The notes: generated by a model from the letters alone, not told the origin. A stretch of 64,000 nt of DNA from Verrucomicrobia bacterium IMCC26134 (GCA_000972765.1 CP011265.1:1550001-1614000); one strand, 5' to 3'; counted from the stretch's first letter, positions 52,209 to 61,848 are shown. Program-made: numbers and translations.

Positions 52209-55200
52209 ATGAGGTATAAAAGTCTACATGTATGGCTTTCGTTGGTGGTCGTGATTCTCTTGCTTGGCGTGGGAAGCAGTTGGTTCATGTTCACGCGATT
52301 GGCGCATGAACGGACCGTCTCGCGAGATGATCTTTTCAATAGGATTCAGGCGCTGGCGGTTTTAACCCGGAATAATACACGGACTGGGGCCGAGTCTCAT
52401 GTTGGGGCCGTGTTTCGCGAATGGGTTAGCCTTTATCCTGACGTTACCAATCTACGGTTTCAGGCACCCGGTGGATTGGTTTTATACGACTATAAACGAG
52501 ATACGGAAGCGCTGGAGCCTTACGCCCTCGCTATTCCGCTTGAATATGGCATCGGGGGACAGGCAACGATCTCGGTTATCACAGACGTCTCGAAATGGAC
52601 GGATGCTCGCAATCTTCAGTTCGTTCAATTTGGCGTCTTGCTGGCGCTCTTTTCCACTCTGCTTGTCGTTCTTACTCGAATACTTTTGATCTATCGGGTC
52701 GAATGTAATCGCAGCGCGAAACGCAGCGATCAGCTTTGTGAATTGAACACCATCTTGCGTAAAAACGAGGGAAGGCTTCAGGTTTATGTAGAGCAGTTCC
52801 CCGATGCGTTATTTGTGCACGACCTTTCAGGTCGATTTATTGATGTAAATCGTCAGGCTTGTATAAGCCTTGGATATACGCGCGAGGAGTTACTGCAAAA
52901 GGGGATCGCCGATATCGAAACCGATCAGGAGATCGACCAGATTTGGGACGCGTTGCGTCTGTTACAGCCAGCCGAGTCGCGGTTACTCATGGGCAGGCAG
53001 CGACGTAAAGACGGGACTTTGTTTCCAGTTGAGGTGCGGGTGGTTCGCGTCGATCGCGATGGCCAAGCCCTATTCATCGGTCTGGCCCGCGACATCTCCC
53101 TGCGTAAAAAAACAGAGAAGGAACTGGAAATGATGCGTTACAGTGTGGATAGCGCGGGCGATAGCATATTCTGGATTAGCCCTACGGGCGATATACGCTA
53201 TGTGAACGATTCGGCCTGTTGCGGGCGCGGCTATGCAAGAGAGGAATTGCTTGCGATGAAGATTTTCGATTTGGATCCGGACGCGAAACCGGAGGCTTGG
53301 TTGCTACATTTTGAAAGGATTAAAACGACAGGTAGCATGACATTCGAGGCCCGTCATAGAACCAAAGACGGGCGCATTTACCCCGTAGAGGTCAACGCAA
53401 GCCACGTTCGTATAGCCGGCAAGGAGTTCAATTTCTCAACGGTCCGCGACATCACCGCCCGTAAAAAATCGGAAGCTGCTCTGCGCGACAGCGAGGCGCT
53501 TTTTCGCACCGTGCTTGAATCGGTCGCCTTGATCGGACTCATGCTCGACCGTGAGGGGCGTATTACCCTTTGTAGCGATCATCTTTTAAGTATTACCGGT
53601 TGGAAACGTGAGGAGGTGATAGGTCGCGATTGGTTCAGCACTTTTTTACCTTCGGACCAGACGGAACTCATTCGTAAAGATGTTTTTATTCGTGGTATTA
53701 AAAGCGGGGAGCTATCCAGGTGCTACGAAAATGAGATCGTCACGCGCGCAGGAGAACGACGGCTTGTCTCCTGGAGTAACTGTCTGATGCGCGGCGAGTC
53801 CGGTGAGATTGTCGGCTTGGCCAGTCTGGGCCACGACATAACCGAACGCAAACAGGCCGAGCAGGCTTTGCGCGCGAGTGAGGCGCGGTATCGTCGGGTC
53901 GAGTTGGGCACCGCCGACGGTCTCTGGGAGTGGCACATTCCCAGTGGCAAGGAATACTGTTCGCCACGGTGGATGGAAATGCTTGGTTATTCCGCCGATA
54001 CTCCACCGCTCGATTTCGGTGGCTTCATCGAACTGGTTCATCCGGAAGACCGGGCCTACATATTGGCTTCGGCGGAAACCAGTATTCGCGATGCCAAGCC
54101 CTACAATGTGGAGATGCGCTTACGTCGTAAAGAGGGCGACTACTTATGGGTTTTATCGCGGGCCAAGGTGGATTACGACGAGGCGGGCAAGCCGCTGTCC
54201 ATGACAGGATCAATCTCTGATTTAACCGCGACACGACAGCTTGCCCAGCAGTTGCGCCAATCTCAAAAGCTCGAGGCGATCGGCACTTTAGCAGGCGGCA
54301 TAGCACATGATTTCAACAACATCCTGACCGGCATCTACGGGTTCACTACGTTGGCCCGCATGTCTGCTGAAAATAATACGCAGACCACCGGTTATCTCGA
54401 TGAGATAGCCCGTGCCGGTCGTCGCGCGGCAGATTTGGTGCAGCGGATTCTGGCCTTCAGTCAGACTCGCGGCGGCGACGAAAGCATGGAAGCGGTGCGG
54501 CTTGATGAACTCCTTGCGGAGGTGGTTAAGCTTTTGTCGTCAGCCACGCCCAGCACGATCACGATTATTTCTCATACGGCATCGGGTCTTCCCGCTGTGA
54601 GAGGTAATTCGGCGCAGCTACACCAGATCCTGATGAATCTCGGCACCAATGCGGTGCAGGCAATGGGCGACCGATCGGGGCGGCTGACTTTCAACCTCGA
54701 TACTTATCAGGTTGATGAACATCGCGCCCGTTCGCTTCTAGGCCTCGCCGCCGGTCCTTGTTTACGACTCTCGGTCAGCGATACGGGTAGCGGCATGACT
54801 GCCGCGATTCAAGAGCGTGTGTTCGAACCGTTTTTTACGACCAAGGAACCCGGTCAAGGCACCGGGCTCGGATTGTCCGTGGTGCACGGCATTGTGCAAA
54901 GTCACCGCGGCGGCATCAGCCTCAGGAGCGAAGTCGATGTCGGCACCACTTTCGAAATTTATCTACCCGCGATAAACGCCGCGCCGGCGGTCCGCTCCGC
55001 TTTGCCATTCAATATGCCAGTCGGCCATGGCGAGTGCATTCTTATGGTGGATGATGAACCGGCGGTTATTAAAACTGGCAAGCTGGCACTCGAGCTTCTT
55101 GGTTATACAGTAATTATTGAAAATCAGCCACTAAAGGCATTGGCTTATTTCGAGGAAAACCCGCAGGTCTTCGCCCTGGCCCTTCTGGACCAGACCATGC

Positions 55201-55406
55201 CTGATCTCAACGGACTCGAATTCGCGCAACGCATCAGAGCTATCCGGCCGAACCTGCCGATCGTGATTGCAAGCGGGCACAGCACCTCACTGACACCGGG
55301 GCGTCTAGAAGCGGCAGGCGTGCGCGAACTATTGTCCAAGCCTTATACGATCGCCAAATTAGCCGAAGTGGTCAGCCGTAACCTGGCTCCAACGACCACC
55401 GTTTAA
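52209..55406 (+). CDS. Hybrid multi-PAS sensor histidine kinase
   Basis: A 1065-residue membrane kinase. The first helix is at about 8-28 (WLSLVVVILLLGVGSSWFMF), a periplasmic sensor follows to about 140, and the second helix is FGVLLALFSTLLVVLTRILLIY. Four PAS/PAC units lie at about 195-300, 305-425, 430-555 and 560-680 (FPVEVRVVRVDRDG, YPVEVNASHVRI, GLASLGHDITERKQAEQ, YLWVLSRAKVDYDEAG). The phospho-acceptor His is in LEAIGTLAGGIAHDFNNILTGI (about 699). The ATPase has NLGTNAVQAMGD, SVSDTGSGM and GTGLGLSVVHGI. A receiver domain covers about 940-1060 (ILMVDDEPAVI, LLDQTMPDLNG, LLSKPYTI). No separate response regulator is adjacent and the signal is unknown. Confidence 0.95.
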   Translation: MRYKSLHVWLSLVVVILLLGVGSSWFMFTRLAHERTVSRDDLFNRIQALAVLTRNNTRTGAESHVGAVFREWVSLYPDVTNLRFQAPGGLVLYDYKRDTEALEPYALAIPLEYGIGGQATISVITDVSKWTDARNLQFVQFGVLLALFSTLLVVLTRILLIYRVECNRSAKRSDQLCELNTILRKNEGRLQVYVEQFPDALFVHDLSGRFIDVNRQACISLGYTREELLQKGIADIETDQEIDQIWDALRLLQPAESRLLMGRQRRKDGTLFPVEVRVVRVDRDGQALFIGLARDISLRKKTEKELEMMRYSVDSAGDSIFWISPTGDIRYVNDSACCGRGYAREELLAMKIFDLDPDAKPEAWLLHFERIKTTGSMTFEARHRTKDGRIYPVEVNASHVRIAGKEFNFSTVRDITARKKSEAALRDSEALFRTVLESVALIGLMLDREGRITLCSDHLLSITGWKREEVIGRDWFSTFLPSDQTELIRKDVFIRGIKSGELSRCYENEIVTRAGERRLVSWSNCLMRGESGEIVGLASLGHDITERKQAEQALRASEARYRRVELGTADGLWEWHIPSGKEYCSPRWMEMLGYSADTPPLDFGGFIELVHPEDRAYILASAETSIRDAKPYNVEMRLRRKEGDYLWVLSRAKVDYDEAGKPLSMTGSISDLTATRQLAQQLRQSQKLEAIGTLAGGIAHDFNNILTGIYGFTTLARMSAENNTQTTGYLDEIARAGRRAADLVQRILAFSQTRGGDESMEAVRLDELLAEVVKLLSSATPSTITIISHTASGLPAVRGNSAQLHQILMNLGTNAVQAMGDRSGRLTFNLDTYQVDEHRARSLLGLAAGPCLRLSVSDTGSGMTAAIQERVFEPFFTTKEPGQGTGLGLSVVHGIVQSHRGGISLRSEVDVGTTFEIYLPAINAAPAVRSALPFNMPVGHGECILMVDDEPAVIKTGKLALELLGYTVIIENQPLKALAYFEENPQVFALALLDQTMPDLNGLEFAQRIRAIRPNLPIVIASGHSTSLTPGRLEAAGVRELLSKPYTIAKLAEVVSRNLAPTTTV

Positions 55407-55662
55407 TCCGTCGGTTATGCGCCTCAATCGCGCTGCCAGTGGATACGCGGCAAACCTTCGGGCGCCAGTTCTGACTCAACCAGCTCAAGTCAGATGACTG
55501 ACGTCCCAAGCCTCCCGTAAACGTCTATTGCGGGTGGGTTATAAGGAGCTTTGGCGCTGAGGCCGGCTTCGCGATTAACATCCCCGCAAGGGGCGAGCGC
55601 TTTCGCGCATATCAGTGTTGGCGAGTCGCTGCTTTGCCTTTCTGCTGATCCTTTTCGTATCC

Positions 55663-57255
55663 ATGAGCACCACACGCAAACCGGTCCTTCTCATCATCCG
55701 CGACGGTTGGGGGCACAACCCCAACGCCGACCAAAACAAGGTCAACGCCGTTGCCCTGGCCCATAAACCGGCCGACGATCACCTTCAGGCTCACGCGCCG
55801 GTTGCCCTCGTTTCCGCCAGCGGTCTCGACGTCGGTTTGCCCGACGGCCAGATGGGTAATTCCGAGGTGGGCCATGAGAACATCGGGGCCGGTCGTATCG
55901 TGGATCAAGAACTGGTCCGCCTTAACAAGCTATTCACGGATAAGCAGCTCGTGCCGAATCCAGTCTGGCAGGCGGTCGTCGCCCGCGTGAAATCCTCCGC
56001 CACGGCCAAATTACACCTGATGGGAATCGTCTCGGATGGCGGCGTGCACGGCATGTTGGAGCATCTCTACGGTCTGCTTGCCCAAGCGAAGGCTGACGGC
56101 ATCGCCGGCGATCGTGTTTTCATCCACGCCTTCACCGATGGTCGCGACACGCCACCGAGCAGCGCCCTCGGCTACCTTGCCCAAGTTGAGGCTAAAATCC
56201 GTGAACTGGGCTACGGGCGCATCGCCACCGTGACCGGTCGCTTCTGGGCCATGGATCGCGACAACCGATGGGAGCGCGTGAAAAAAGCTTACGACCTGCT
56301 CACCGGTCGAGCCATCGTCGCCACCGCCGCCACCGCCGCCGCCGCAGTCCAGCATTACTACGAAAATCCTCTCTCCGAGACGCAGAAGGGGGACGAGTTT
56401 GTGCCCGCAACTGCCATCACCGGCACGGACGGAAAGCCTCTCGCCACTTTCCAGGATGGCGATGCCGTAGTGTTTTACAACTACCGCGGCGACCGTCCTC
56501 GCGAGATCACCAAGGCTTTCGTGTTGGATGGATTCGCCGAGTTTGATCGCGGACCCAAGCTCGACCTCTACTACGCAACGATGACCGAGTATGAGTCCGG
56601 GTTGCCTGTGCATGTGATATCGCCCAAGCCGCCCAAGCTCAAAAACATCCTGGCCCAGGCCGTCTCCTCCGCCGGGGTCGCCCAGTTCCGTTGCGCCGAG
56701 ACGGAGAAGAACCCGCACGTCACCTTCTTCTTCAACAACTATAACAAGGATCCCTTCCCGGGCGAAGACCGCGCCTGCCCCGCCAGTCCGAAGGTGCCCA
56801 CCTACGACATGCAGCCAGAGATGAACGCGGCCGAGGTCACCCGCTTGAGCAAGGAGGCGATTCTCTCCGGAAAATACGGCATGATCGTGGTTAACTTCGC
56901 CAATCCCGACATGGTTGGGCACACGGGTTCCCTTCCTGCGACGATCAAGGCCTGCGAAGCCACCGATGCCGGAGTTGGCGAACTTCTTGCCGCGGTCAAG
57001 TCAATGGGCGGAAGTGCCGTTGTCTGCGCCGACCATGGCAATGCGGAGATGATGTGGGACCCGTCTGTAAACGGACCGCACACCGCCCATACCTTGAATC
57101 TGGTCGAGGTTTTCGTGGTGGGCGATGGCTTCACCAAGGCAGGCACAAAAATGCGCGCAGGAGGCCGACTGGCCGACATCGCTCCGACCGTGCTCAACTT
57201 GATGGGCCTGCCCAAGCCCGCCGAGATGACAGGAGTTAGCCTGATCGCGCGCTAG
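55663..57255 (+). CDS. gpmI: 2,3-bisphosphoglycerate-independent phosphoglycerate mutase
   Basis: A 530-residue manganese-dependent mutase of glycolysis and gluconeogenesis. The start at 55663 gives MSTTRKPVLLIIRDGWGHNPNADQN; the longer frame adds 16 hydrophobic residues not seen in the family. The nucleophilic Ser is in DGQMGNSEVGHENIGAGRIV. FTDGRDTPPSSALGYL, VTGRFWAMDRDNRWERVKKAYDLL, FYNYRGDRPREI, VNFANPDMVGHTG and VVCADHGNAEMMWD supply the metal and substrate ligands. The length is typical. It follows the kinase gene after about 255 bp and is convergent with the Cys-rich small gene. Confidence 0.97.
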   Translation: MSTTRKPVLLIIRDGWGHNPNADQNKVNAVALAHKPADDHLQAHAPVALVSASGLDVGLPDGQMGNSEVGHENIGAGRIVDQELVRLNKLFTDKQLVPNPVWQAVVARVKSSATAKLHLMGIVSDGGVHGMLEHLYGLLAQAKADGIAGDRVFIHAFTDGRDTPPSSALGYLAQVEAKIRELGYGRIATVTGRFWAMDRDNRWERVKKAYDLLTGRAIVATAATAAAAVQHYYENPLSETQKGDEFVPATAITGTDGKPLATFQDGDAVVFYNYRGDRPREITKAFVLDGFAEFDRGPKLDLYYATMTEYESGLPVHVISPKPPKLKNILAQAVSSAGVAQFRCAETEKNPHVTFFFNNYNKDPFPGEDRACPASPKVPTYDMQPEMNAAEVTRLSKEAILSGKYGMIVVNFANPDMVGHTGSLPATIKACEATDAGVGELLAAVKSMGGSAVVCADHGNAEMMWDPSVNGPHTAHTLNLVEVFVVGDGFTKAGTKMRAGGRLADIAPTVLNLMGLPKPAEMTGVSLIAR

Positions 57256-57280
57256 CCTGCAATTGGCCGGCATACACTTT

Positions 57281-57307
57281 GCAGACCCGCGAATGAGCCG
57301 GGTCTGC
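57281..57307. terminator. Hairpin between convergent gpmI and the Cys-rich gene
   Basis: A perfect 9-bp inverted repeat (GCAGACCCG and CGGGTCTGC) with a nine-base loop sits 26 bp after gpmI. It lacks a T-run on either strand, so it may be a weak terminator. Confidence 0.5.
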
Positions 57308-57322
57308 ACAAGCCGGGTGGGT

Positions 57323-57634
57323 TTACTGGTGGGACTTGGCTTTGGCTGGTTTCGCGCCGTCGGCTTTGGTGTCGACGTCGCACTTATCCCCGTGCTTGGC
57401 GTCAGGGCATTCGTTCTTCGACGGTTTTTTCGCCTCTGGAGTAGCTTTGGCTTTCTCGCCGGTGCAGCAGCAATCGGTGTCGGTGCCGCAGACTTTTCCG
57501 TCGGCTTTCAGTTCGCAACCACAGGGGGCTTTGGTGGGTTTGGCGGGCTGGGTTCCGGCGTCATCAGCGTAGGCGGCAGTGACGGACAGGACGCTGGCGA
57601 AACAGAGGGCAAGCACAGGGCTTAGGGTTTTCAT
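57323..57634 (-). CDS. Small exported Cys-rich protein
   Basis: A 103-residue protein with a signal peptide (MKTLSPVLALCFASVLSVTAAYADD). The mature part holds closely spaced Cys in APCGCELKADGKVCGTDTDCCCTGEKAK plus two more in KNECPDAKHGDKCDV, and ends in a Lys/Ala/Pro-rich tail. The CGC...C...CCC spacing suggests metal binding or disulfides in the periplasm. I do not recognise a named family. It stands alone between gpmI and holB, and a hairpin without T-run (57281-57307) lies between it and gpmI. Confidence 0.75.
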   Translation of the reverse strand: MKTLSPVLALCFASVLSVTAAYADDAGTQPAKPTKAPCGCELKADGKVCGTDTDCCCTGEKAKATPEAKKPSKNECPDAKHGDKCDVDTKADGAKPAKAKSHQ

Positions 57635-57706
57635 GAGGTGGTCAATCTAGCTGCAGTGCTTGGGAGCGCAAGTGCCCTCAAGTCCTCGCGCTCAGGCTGG
57701 CCCTCC

Positions 57707-58684
57707 TTACTTGCGCGTCCAGGCGCGAAGGGTTTTAAGGAGGAATAATTCAAGGGCGGCGGCGTCGCTGAAGTTGACCCGCAATAGTCCTACGGAGTGC
57801 TCCAAATGTTTAACCGTCTCGATGAAAGCCCTGGCCGCGGCTCCTGCATCTGCGCCGGAAAGGACCGTGCGGGCGAAGGTGCTGGTGGCTCGTTCGACAT
57901 CAGCGAAGAGGCGGTCGCGCAGGCCCTTGCTCAACCCGGTCTCGATGGCTTCCTGTTCGTCACCGGATAGGTCCTCGGCCAAGGACTTTTTCTGAACGGC
58001 CCAGACTGTGGTGACGGCGTTCTCCAGCAGCATGTCAAAGCGTGAGACGAGACCGTAAAGGGCGAAGATTGCGTCGGCGGGTGCCGTGCGCGCCGTGCCT
58101 TGGTGCAGGCCGCCGAGCCAGATGCGGTAATCTTCCAGCCAGGCGGACCAGCCGTCGACGGCCGTAACGCTTCCCGGCACCGGGAAGCGGAATAGCTGGC
58201 AGCGGCTGCGGATGGTGGGGAGCAGCGCGTGTGGGCGGGTGGTGAGCAGCAGGAGGGTGGTATTGGCGGGCGGCTCCTCGAGGGTTTTGAGGAAGATGTT
58301 GGCCGCAGCGGTGTTCATGCGGTCGCATTCGTGGAGAATGGCGACCTTGTGCTCGCCGGCGGATGCCGAGACCTGGACTTTTCCTATGAGGGCGCGGGTG
58401 GCATCGGCGCCGATCTGGCGCATCTTGCCGACTGGCCGCAGGTGGAAACAGTCGGGATGGGTGCCGTCGTCCACGCGCCGACGGCGGGAGGGTTCGGTGC
58501 CCGGAGGATTCAACAAGCGGTCTGCGAGGGCGAGGGCGACGTGGCGGAGCAGGTCGGGATCATCTCCTGAGAGCAGTAGACTGTGTGAGAGCCGCTTGCG
58601 CGCAAGCGCTTGATCCAGCACCGCGACAACGGGTGTGTCGTCGAGTGCTTCGGGCCAGGGGAGGGAGGCAACGGCGGCGGACAC
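57707..58684 (-). CDS. holB: DNA polymerase III subunit delta' (HolB-like)
   Basis: A 325-residue clamp-loader subunit. Landmarks are RLSHSLLLSGDDPDLLRHVALALADRLL, HPDCFHLRPVGKMRQIGADATRALIGKVQVSASAGEHKVAILHECDRMNTAAANIFLKTLEEPPANTTLLLLTTRPHALLPTIRSRCQLFRFP. The last is the delta'/gamma AAA signature (LEEPP-x-x-T, SRC). The P-loop (SGDDPD) is degenerate, as in delta'. It is the middle gene of a three-gene leftward run, 25 bp after tmk, an order found in many bacteria. Confidence 0.9.
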   Translation of the reverse strand: MSAAVASLPWPEALDDTPVVAVLDQALARKRLSHSLLLSGDDPDLLRHVALALADRLLNPPGTEPSRRRRVDDGTHPDCFHLRPVGKMRQIGADATRALIGKVQVSASAGEHKVAILHECDRMNTAAANIFLKTLEEPPANTTLLLLTTRPHALLPTIRSRCQLFRFPVPGSVTAVDGWSAWLEDYRIWLGGLHQGTARTAPADAIFALYGLVSRFDMLLENAVTTVWAVQKKSLAEDLSGDEQEAIETGLSKGLRDRLFADVERATSTFARTVLSGADAGAAARAFIETVKHLEHSVGLLRVNFSDAAALELFLLKTLRAWTRK

Positions 58685-58709
58685 GTGGCGGAGTCGTGGA
58701 AACGGATGG

Positions 58710-59357
58710 TCAGGCGATGAGCTTCTGCACCGTTTTCCAAACCTCTTTCTCGATCGCGGCCTCGGGCAGGGTGCCGTCGATGACGTGGAAGCGGCTCGGG
58801 ATGCTTTTCGCCAGCACGAGATAGCCCTCGCGGACTTTGGCGAAGAACTCGGCGTTTTCCCGTTCCATGCGATCGGGGATGTCGGACGCGCGCAGTCGTA
58901 TGCGGGCGAGGCTCACCTCCGTGGGCACATCGAGAATGATGGTCAGGTCGGGCATGACATTGCCTACCGCGAAGTGATTGATCTGCTGGACTGGATCGGA
59001 GGCAAGGTTGCGCGCGATGCCCTGGTAGACGGTTGAAGAGTCGAGGAAACGGTCGCTCAGCACGTAGGTGCCGGTGATGAGGGCGGGGGCGATGACTTGG
59101 CGAACGAGTTGGGCGCGAGCGGCGGCGAAAAGGAATAATTCGGTCTCGGCGCACATCTCGTCGCCGCGGGAATTGTGAACTATAATATTACGGATCTGTT
59201 CGCCGATTTCGGTGCCTCCCGGCTCCCGGGTGGTGAGCACTTCGTGACCGAGGAGCTGGAGGTGTTTGGCCAGCTTGGCGATCTGGGTCGATTTACCGCT
59301 ACCCTCGGAGCCTTCGAAGGAGATCAGTTTGCCGGTGGGTGTGTGTTTCAGTGGCAT
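58710..59357 (-). CDS. tmk: Thymidylate kinase
   Basis: A 215-residue dTMP kinase. Walker A is ISFEGSEGSGKSTQIAKLAKHL, the DR-x motif is VLSDRFLDSSTVYQGIARNL, and TTREPGGTEIGEQIRNII contributes the substrate site. DLTIILDVPTEVSLARI precedes the lid RLRASDIPDRMERENAEFFAKVREGYL. The length matches the family. It lies between the PfkB kinase gene (18 bp) and holB (25 bp), so the three are probably one transcript. Confidence 0.96.
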   Translation of the reverse strand: MPLKHTPTGKLISFEGSEGSGKSTQIAKLAKHLQLLGHEVLTTREPGGTEIGEQIRNIIVHNSRGDEMCAETELFLFAAARAQLVRQVIAPALITGTYVLSDRFLDSSTVYQGIARNLASDPVQQINHFAVGNVMPDLTIILDVPTEVSLARIRLRASDIPDRMERENAEFFAKVREGYLVLAKSIPSRFHVIDGTLPEAAIEKEVWKTVQKLIA

Positions 59358-59375
59358 GGTTGGATCATGGCGGGC

Positions 59376-60503
59376 TTAGGCCCAAGAAGCGAGGAAGCTT
59401 TCGAGGTCGGTGAGAGTGGGGCTGATGCCAGTGCGCACATAGTGGCCGCTGGTGCAGGCGCCGAGCGCGAGGCAGGACTCGGGATCGAGTCCCAGAAGCT
59501 GGCCCTGACTGAAGCCGCCGTTGAAATGGTCGCCGGCGCCGGTGGTGATGAGGGGCTTGTCGGTGTAAGGACCGGGTATCCAAGCGGTGCCGGCGGCGGT
59601 GGCGCAGGCGGCGGATTCACGCGGGTGCACGACCACCGTGGCGACCCCGAGCTTGTCCCGGATGGCGGCGGCGGAGGCGCGGAGGGATGCCTCGTCCTTA
59701 TCGGGGGATGAAAGGGCGAGCACGTCGGCGACCTGCTGGGCCTCCTTAAGATTGAGACCCAGGGTGACCTGGCCGTGGGCGCTGAAGCGGGCGATCAGAT
59801 GGAGCACATCGCGCAAATCAGAGCGGGTGCGTTTCTCGGGGTCGGCGAGATCGAAGAAAAACAAGCGCGGCGGCAGTTCGGCGGATCTAACTGGAAGTGC
59901 CGGTAAAACTTCGTCCACTAGCGCGGTGAAGATGTCTGACATGTTGGGAATCATGGTCCAGTTGACTAGGGCAACCAGATCGGCGGAGGCGAGCGAAGCG
60001 CGGAAGCGGGCGGCGCCCATCACCTCGTCGATTTTTGACAGCGTAATGGTGTCCAGGCTCCGGAGTTGTCCAAACATCAATTTTCCATCCTGAAACTCGA
60101 CTGCGGTTGTGGTGGCGGGGGCGGCGAGTGAAACGACTTCGGCGCCGGCGGCGAAGGATTGGAAAACCGGATGAATAGAGGGGTGTCCCAGAGCGCCCAC
60201 GTAAGTGATCTTGGTGCCGCCAGCGAGCAGGGCGGCGGCCATGATGGGGCCATTACCTCCGAGCTTGTCCATCAGAGGGTAGAATTCGAGGTTGGTGCTC
60301 TTGCCGGCGGCGCCGGCGATGCGGGCGGCAAAGTCGGGGATGTTGGTTATAGGCGTGAAGGCATCGCCCTGCGCGGTGCGCTGTGCTACGGGGGTTACGA
60401 TGGTGTCGACAAAGCCGTCCAGACCGACCAAGGCGGATTTGGTGGAGGAGCGAGGGGCGGCGGCGCGGAGGGCTGAGAGGGCGCGGGTTTTGAAGGACGG
60501 CAT
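59376..60503 (-). CDS. PfkB-family carbohydrate/nucleoside kinase
   Basis: A 375-residue ribokinase-fold enzyme. It is started at 60503 (MPSFKTRALSALRAAAPRSSTKSALVGLDGFVDTIV); 39 upstream codons are rejected. NLEFYPLMDKLGGNGPIMAAALLAGGTKITYVGALG is the first PfkB signature region. The C-terminal signature is DKPLITTGAGDHFNGGFSQGQLLG, with the catalytic Asp in GAGDHF. The substrate sugar is not evident. It is first in the leftward run with tmk and holB and is divergent from tolQ. Confidence 0.9.
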   Translation of the reverse strand: MPSFKTRALSALRAAAPRSSTKSALVGLDGFVDTIVTPVAQRTAQGDAFTPITNIPDFAARIAGAAGKSTNLEFYPLMDKLGGNGPIMAAALLAGGTKITYVGALGHPSIHPVFQSFAAGAEVVSLAAPATTTAVEFQDGKLMFGQLRSLDTITLSKIDEVMGAARFRASLASADLVALVNWTMIPNMSDIFTALVDEVLPALPVRSAELPPRLFFFDLADPEKRTRSDLRDVLHLIARFSAHGQVTLGLNLKEAQQVADVLALSSPDKDEASLRASAAAIRDKLGVATVVVHPRESAACATAAGTAWIPGPYTDKPLITTGAGDHFNGGFSQGQLLGLDPESCLALGACTSGHYVRTGISPTLTDLESFLASWA

Positions 60504-60664
60504 GGATGGAAGTAAAAGGCGGCCAGCTAGCCGCCGGACAGGTCCAGGGGCAAACGGTAAATGCCGAATGAGCCGATGTGAACAAGTTGCGGGGGTTTTA
60601 CGTTGAACGCACGCCGGCAACGAGGCTTGTTACACGTAATCCCTTTTACTCTTTTTCTTGGATC

Positions 60665-61360
60665 ATGCTCACCGTCGCGCCCGTTCTTGCCTCCGTTAAT
60701 CTCATCAAGATTTTCACCACGACCGACTTTGTCGGTCAGGCCATCACCGTGGGCCTGGCGCTTTTTAGTATCGTGGCGTGGACCGTGATGTTCGGTAAAT
60801 TTTCCGAGTTGAAGCGCCTCCGCGAGCTCAACCTGGCCTTTGAGCAACGTCTGCGCGACGAGCGCACACTGCTCGATCTCCCCGAGTCGTTCCGGACCCG
60901 TCGTTCCATCCCTTATGCCGATGTCTACGCGGATGCAGTCGAGGCCTATTGGCGCGCTGCTTCCATCCTTCAGGAAAAAGGCATCGACTCGGGGCGCGCC
61001 CGGCTGGAGCACGCGGAAAACGGTATCCAGCGCGCGATCGCCCGCCAGACGCTGCGCTACGAGAGCAGTATGATCTTCCTCGCCTCTATTGTCTCGGGCG
61101 CGCCTTTCCTCGGGCTTTTCGGCACGGTCTGGGGCGTTATGGAGGTCTTCCAAGCGGTCTCCAATCAGACCTCCGCCAACCTGCAAACGCTCGCGCCCGG
61201 TGTGTCCGCAGCGCTTATGACCACCATTGCAGGCCTGGTGGTGGCCATCCCGGCCGTATTCGGCTACAATGTGCTCCTGACCCGCACCCGCCAGCTCGCC
61301 ACCGAGCTGGAAAACTACGCTTCGGTGCTCGCCGACCGGCTCGAGCTCGAGTCGCGCTGA
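60665..61360 (+). CDS. tolQ: TolQ/ExbB/MotA-family proton channel protein
   Basis: A 231-residue inner-membrane protein with three helices. The first lies at about 15-40 (FVGQAITVGLALFSIVAWTVMFGKF). The others carry SSMIFLASIVSGAPFLGLFGTVWGVMEVF and VSAALMTTIAGLVVAIPAVFGYNVLL, the canonical TolQ/ExbB motifs. The ATG at 60665 is used since the family begins just before the first helix; a GTG at 60578 would add 29 residues of unlike sequence. With the following tolR-like and tonB-like genes it forms a proton-driven force-transducing complex across the envelope. Confidence 0.92.
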   Translation: MLTVAPVLASVNLIKIFTTTDFVGQAITVGLALFSIVAWTVMFGKFSELKRLRELNLAFEQRLRDERTLLDLPESFRTRRSIPYADVYADAVEAYWRAASILQEKGIDSGRARLEHAENGIQRAIARQTLRYESSMIFLASIVSGAPFLGLFGTVWGVMEVFQAVSNQTSANLQTLAPGVSAALMTTIAGLVVAIPAVFGYNVLLTRTRQLATELENYASVLADRLELESR

Positions 61361-61398
61361 TCAGGTGTATCCATTGTAACTGAATTTCGGATACGCTC

Positions 61399-61848
61399 AT
61401 GGCACGCAGATTTAAACGCAACCAGCAGATGCACGCGCTCTCCGAGCTAAACGTGACCAACCTGCTAGACCTGGCCTTCGTGCTCCTGATCATCTTCATG
61501 ATCGCCACGCCCCTCATGAACAAGGAGCAGACCGTGCCGGTGGAGCTGCCGGTCGAGTCCGCCAGCGATCAAGGCGCGCCTGACGACGACACGAGGTTTG
61601 TCGTCGTCACGGTCAAGGCCAACGGCACCTACCTGCTCGAATCCGACTCCAACCGCCCGCTCACCGCCCGTGAGCTGCCATCCCGTCTGCTCGCCCTCGC
61701 CGCTTCCTCGGGCGGTGGTAAAAAACAGCCGGTTATCCGAATCCGTGCCGACGCGACCGTGCCCTATCAGAACATCATTACCTTGATGGATGAGTTGAAG
61801 AAGGCGAAGCTTGGACGTGTGAGTTTTGACACTCAGGTGAAAACTTGA
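61399..61848 (+). CDS. tolR: TolR/ExbD-family biopolymer transport protein
   Basis: A 149-residue protein with one N-terminal membrane helix. ALSELNVTNLLDLAFVLLIIFMIATPLM has the key membrane Asp (LLDLAFVLLIIFM). The periplasmic domain follows: VPVELPVESASDQG, VVTVKANGTYLLESDSNRPLTARELPSRL and VIRIRADATVPYQNIITLMDELKKAKLGRVSF. It forms the channel with TolQ and passes energy to the TonB/TolA-like protein encoded next. It starts 38 bp after tolQ. Confidence 0.95.
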   Translation: MARRFKRNQQMHALSELNVTNLLDLAFVLLIIFMIATPLMNKEQTVPVELPVESASDQGAPDDDTRFVVVTVKANGTYLLESDSNRPLTARELPSRLLALAASSGGGKKQPVIRIRADATVPYQNIITLMDELKKAKLGRVSFDTQVKT

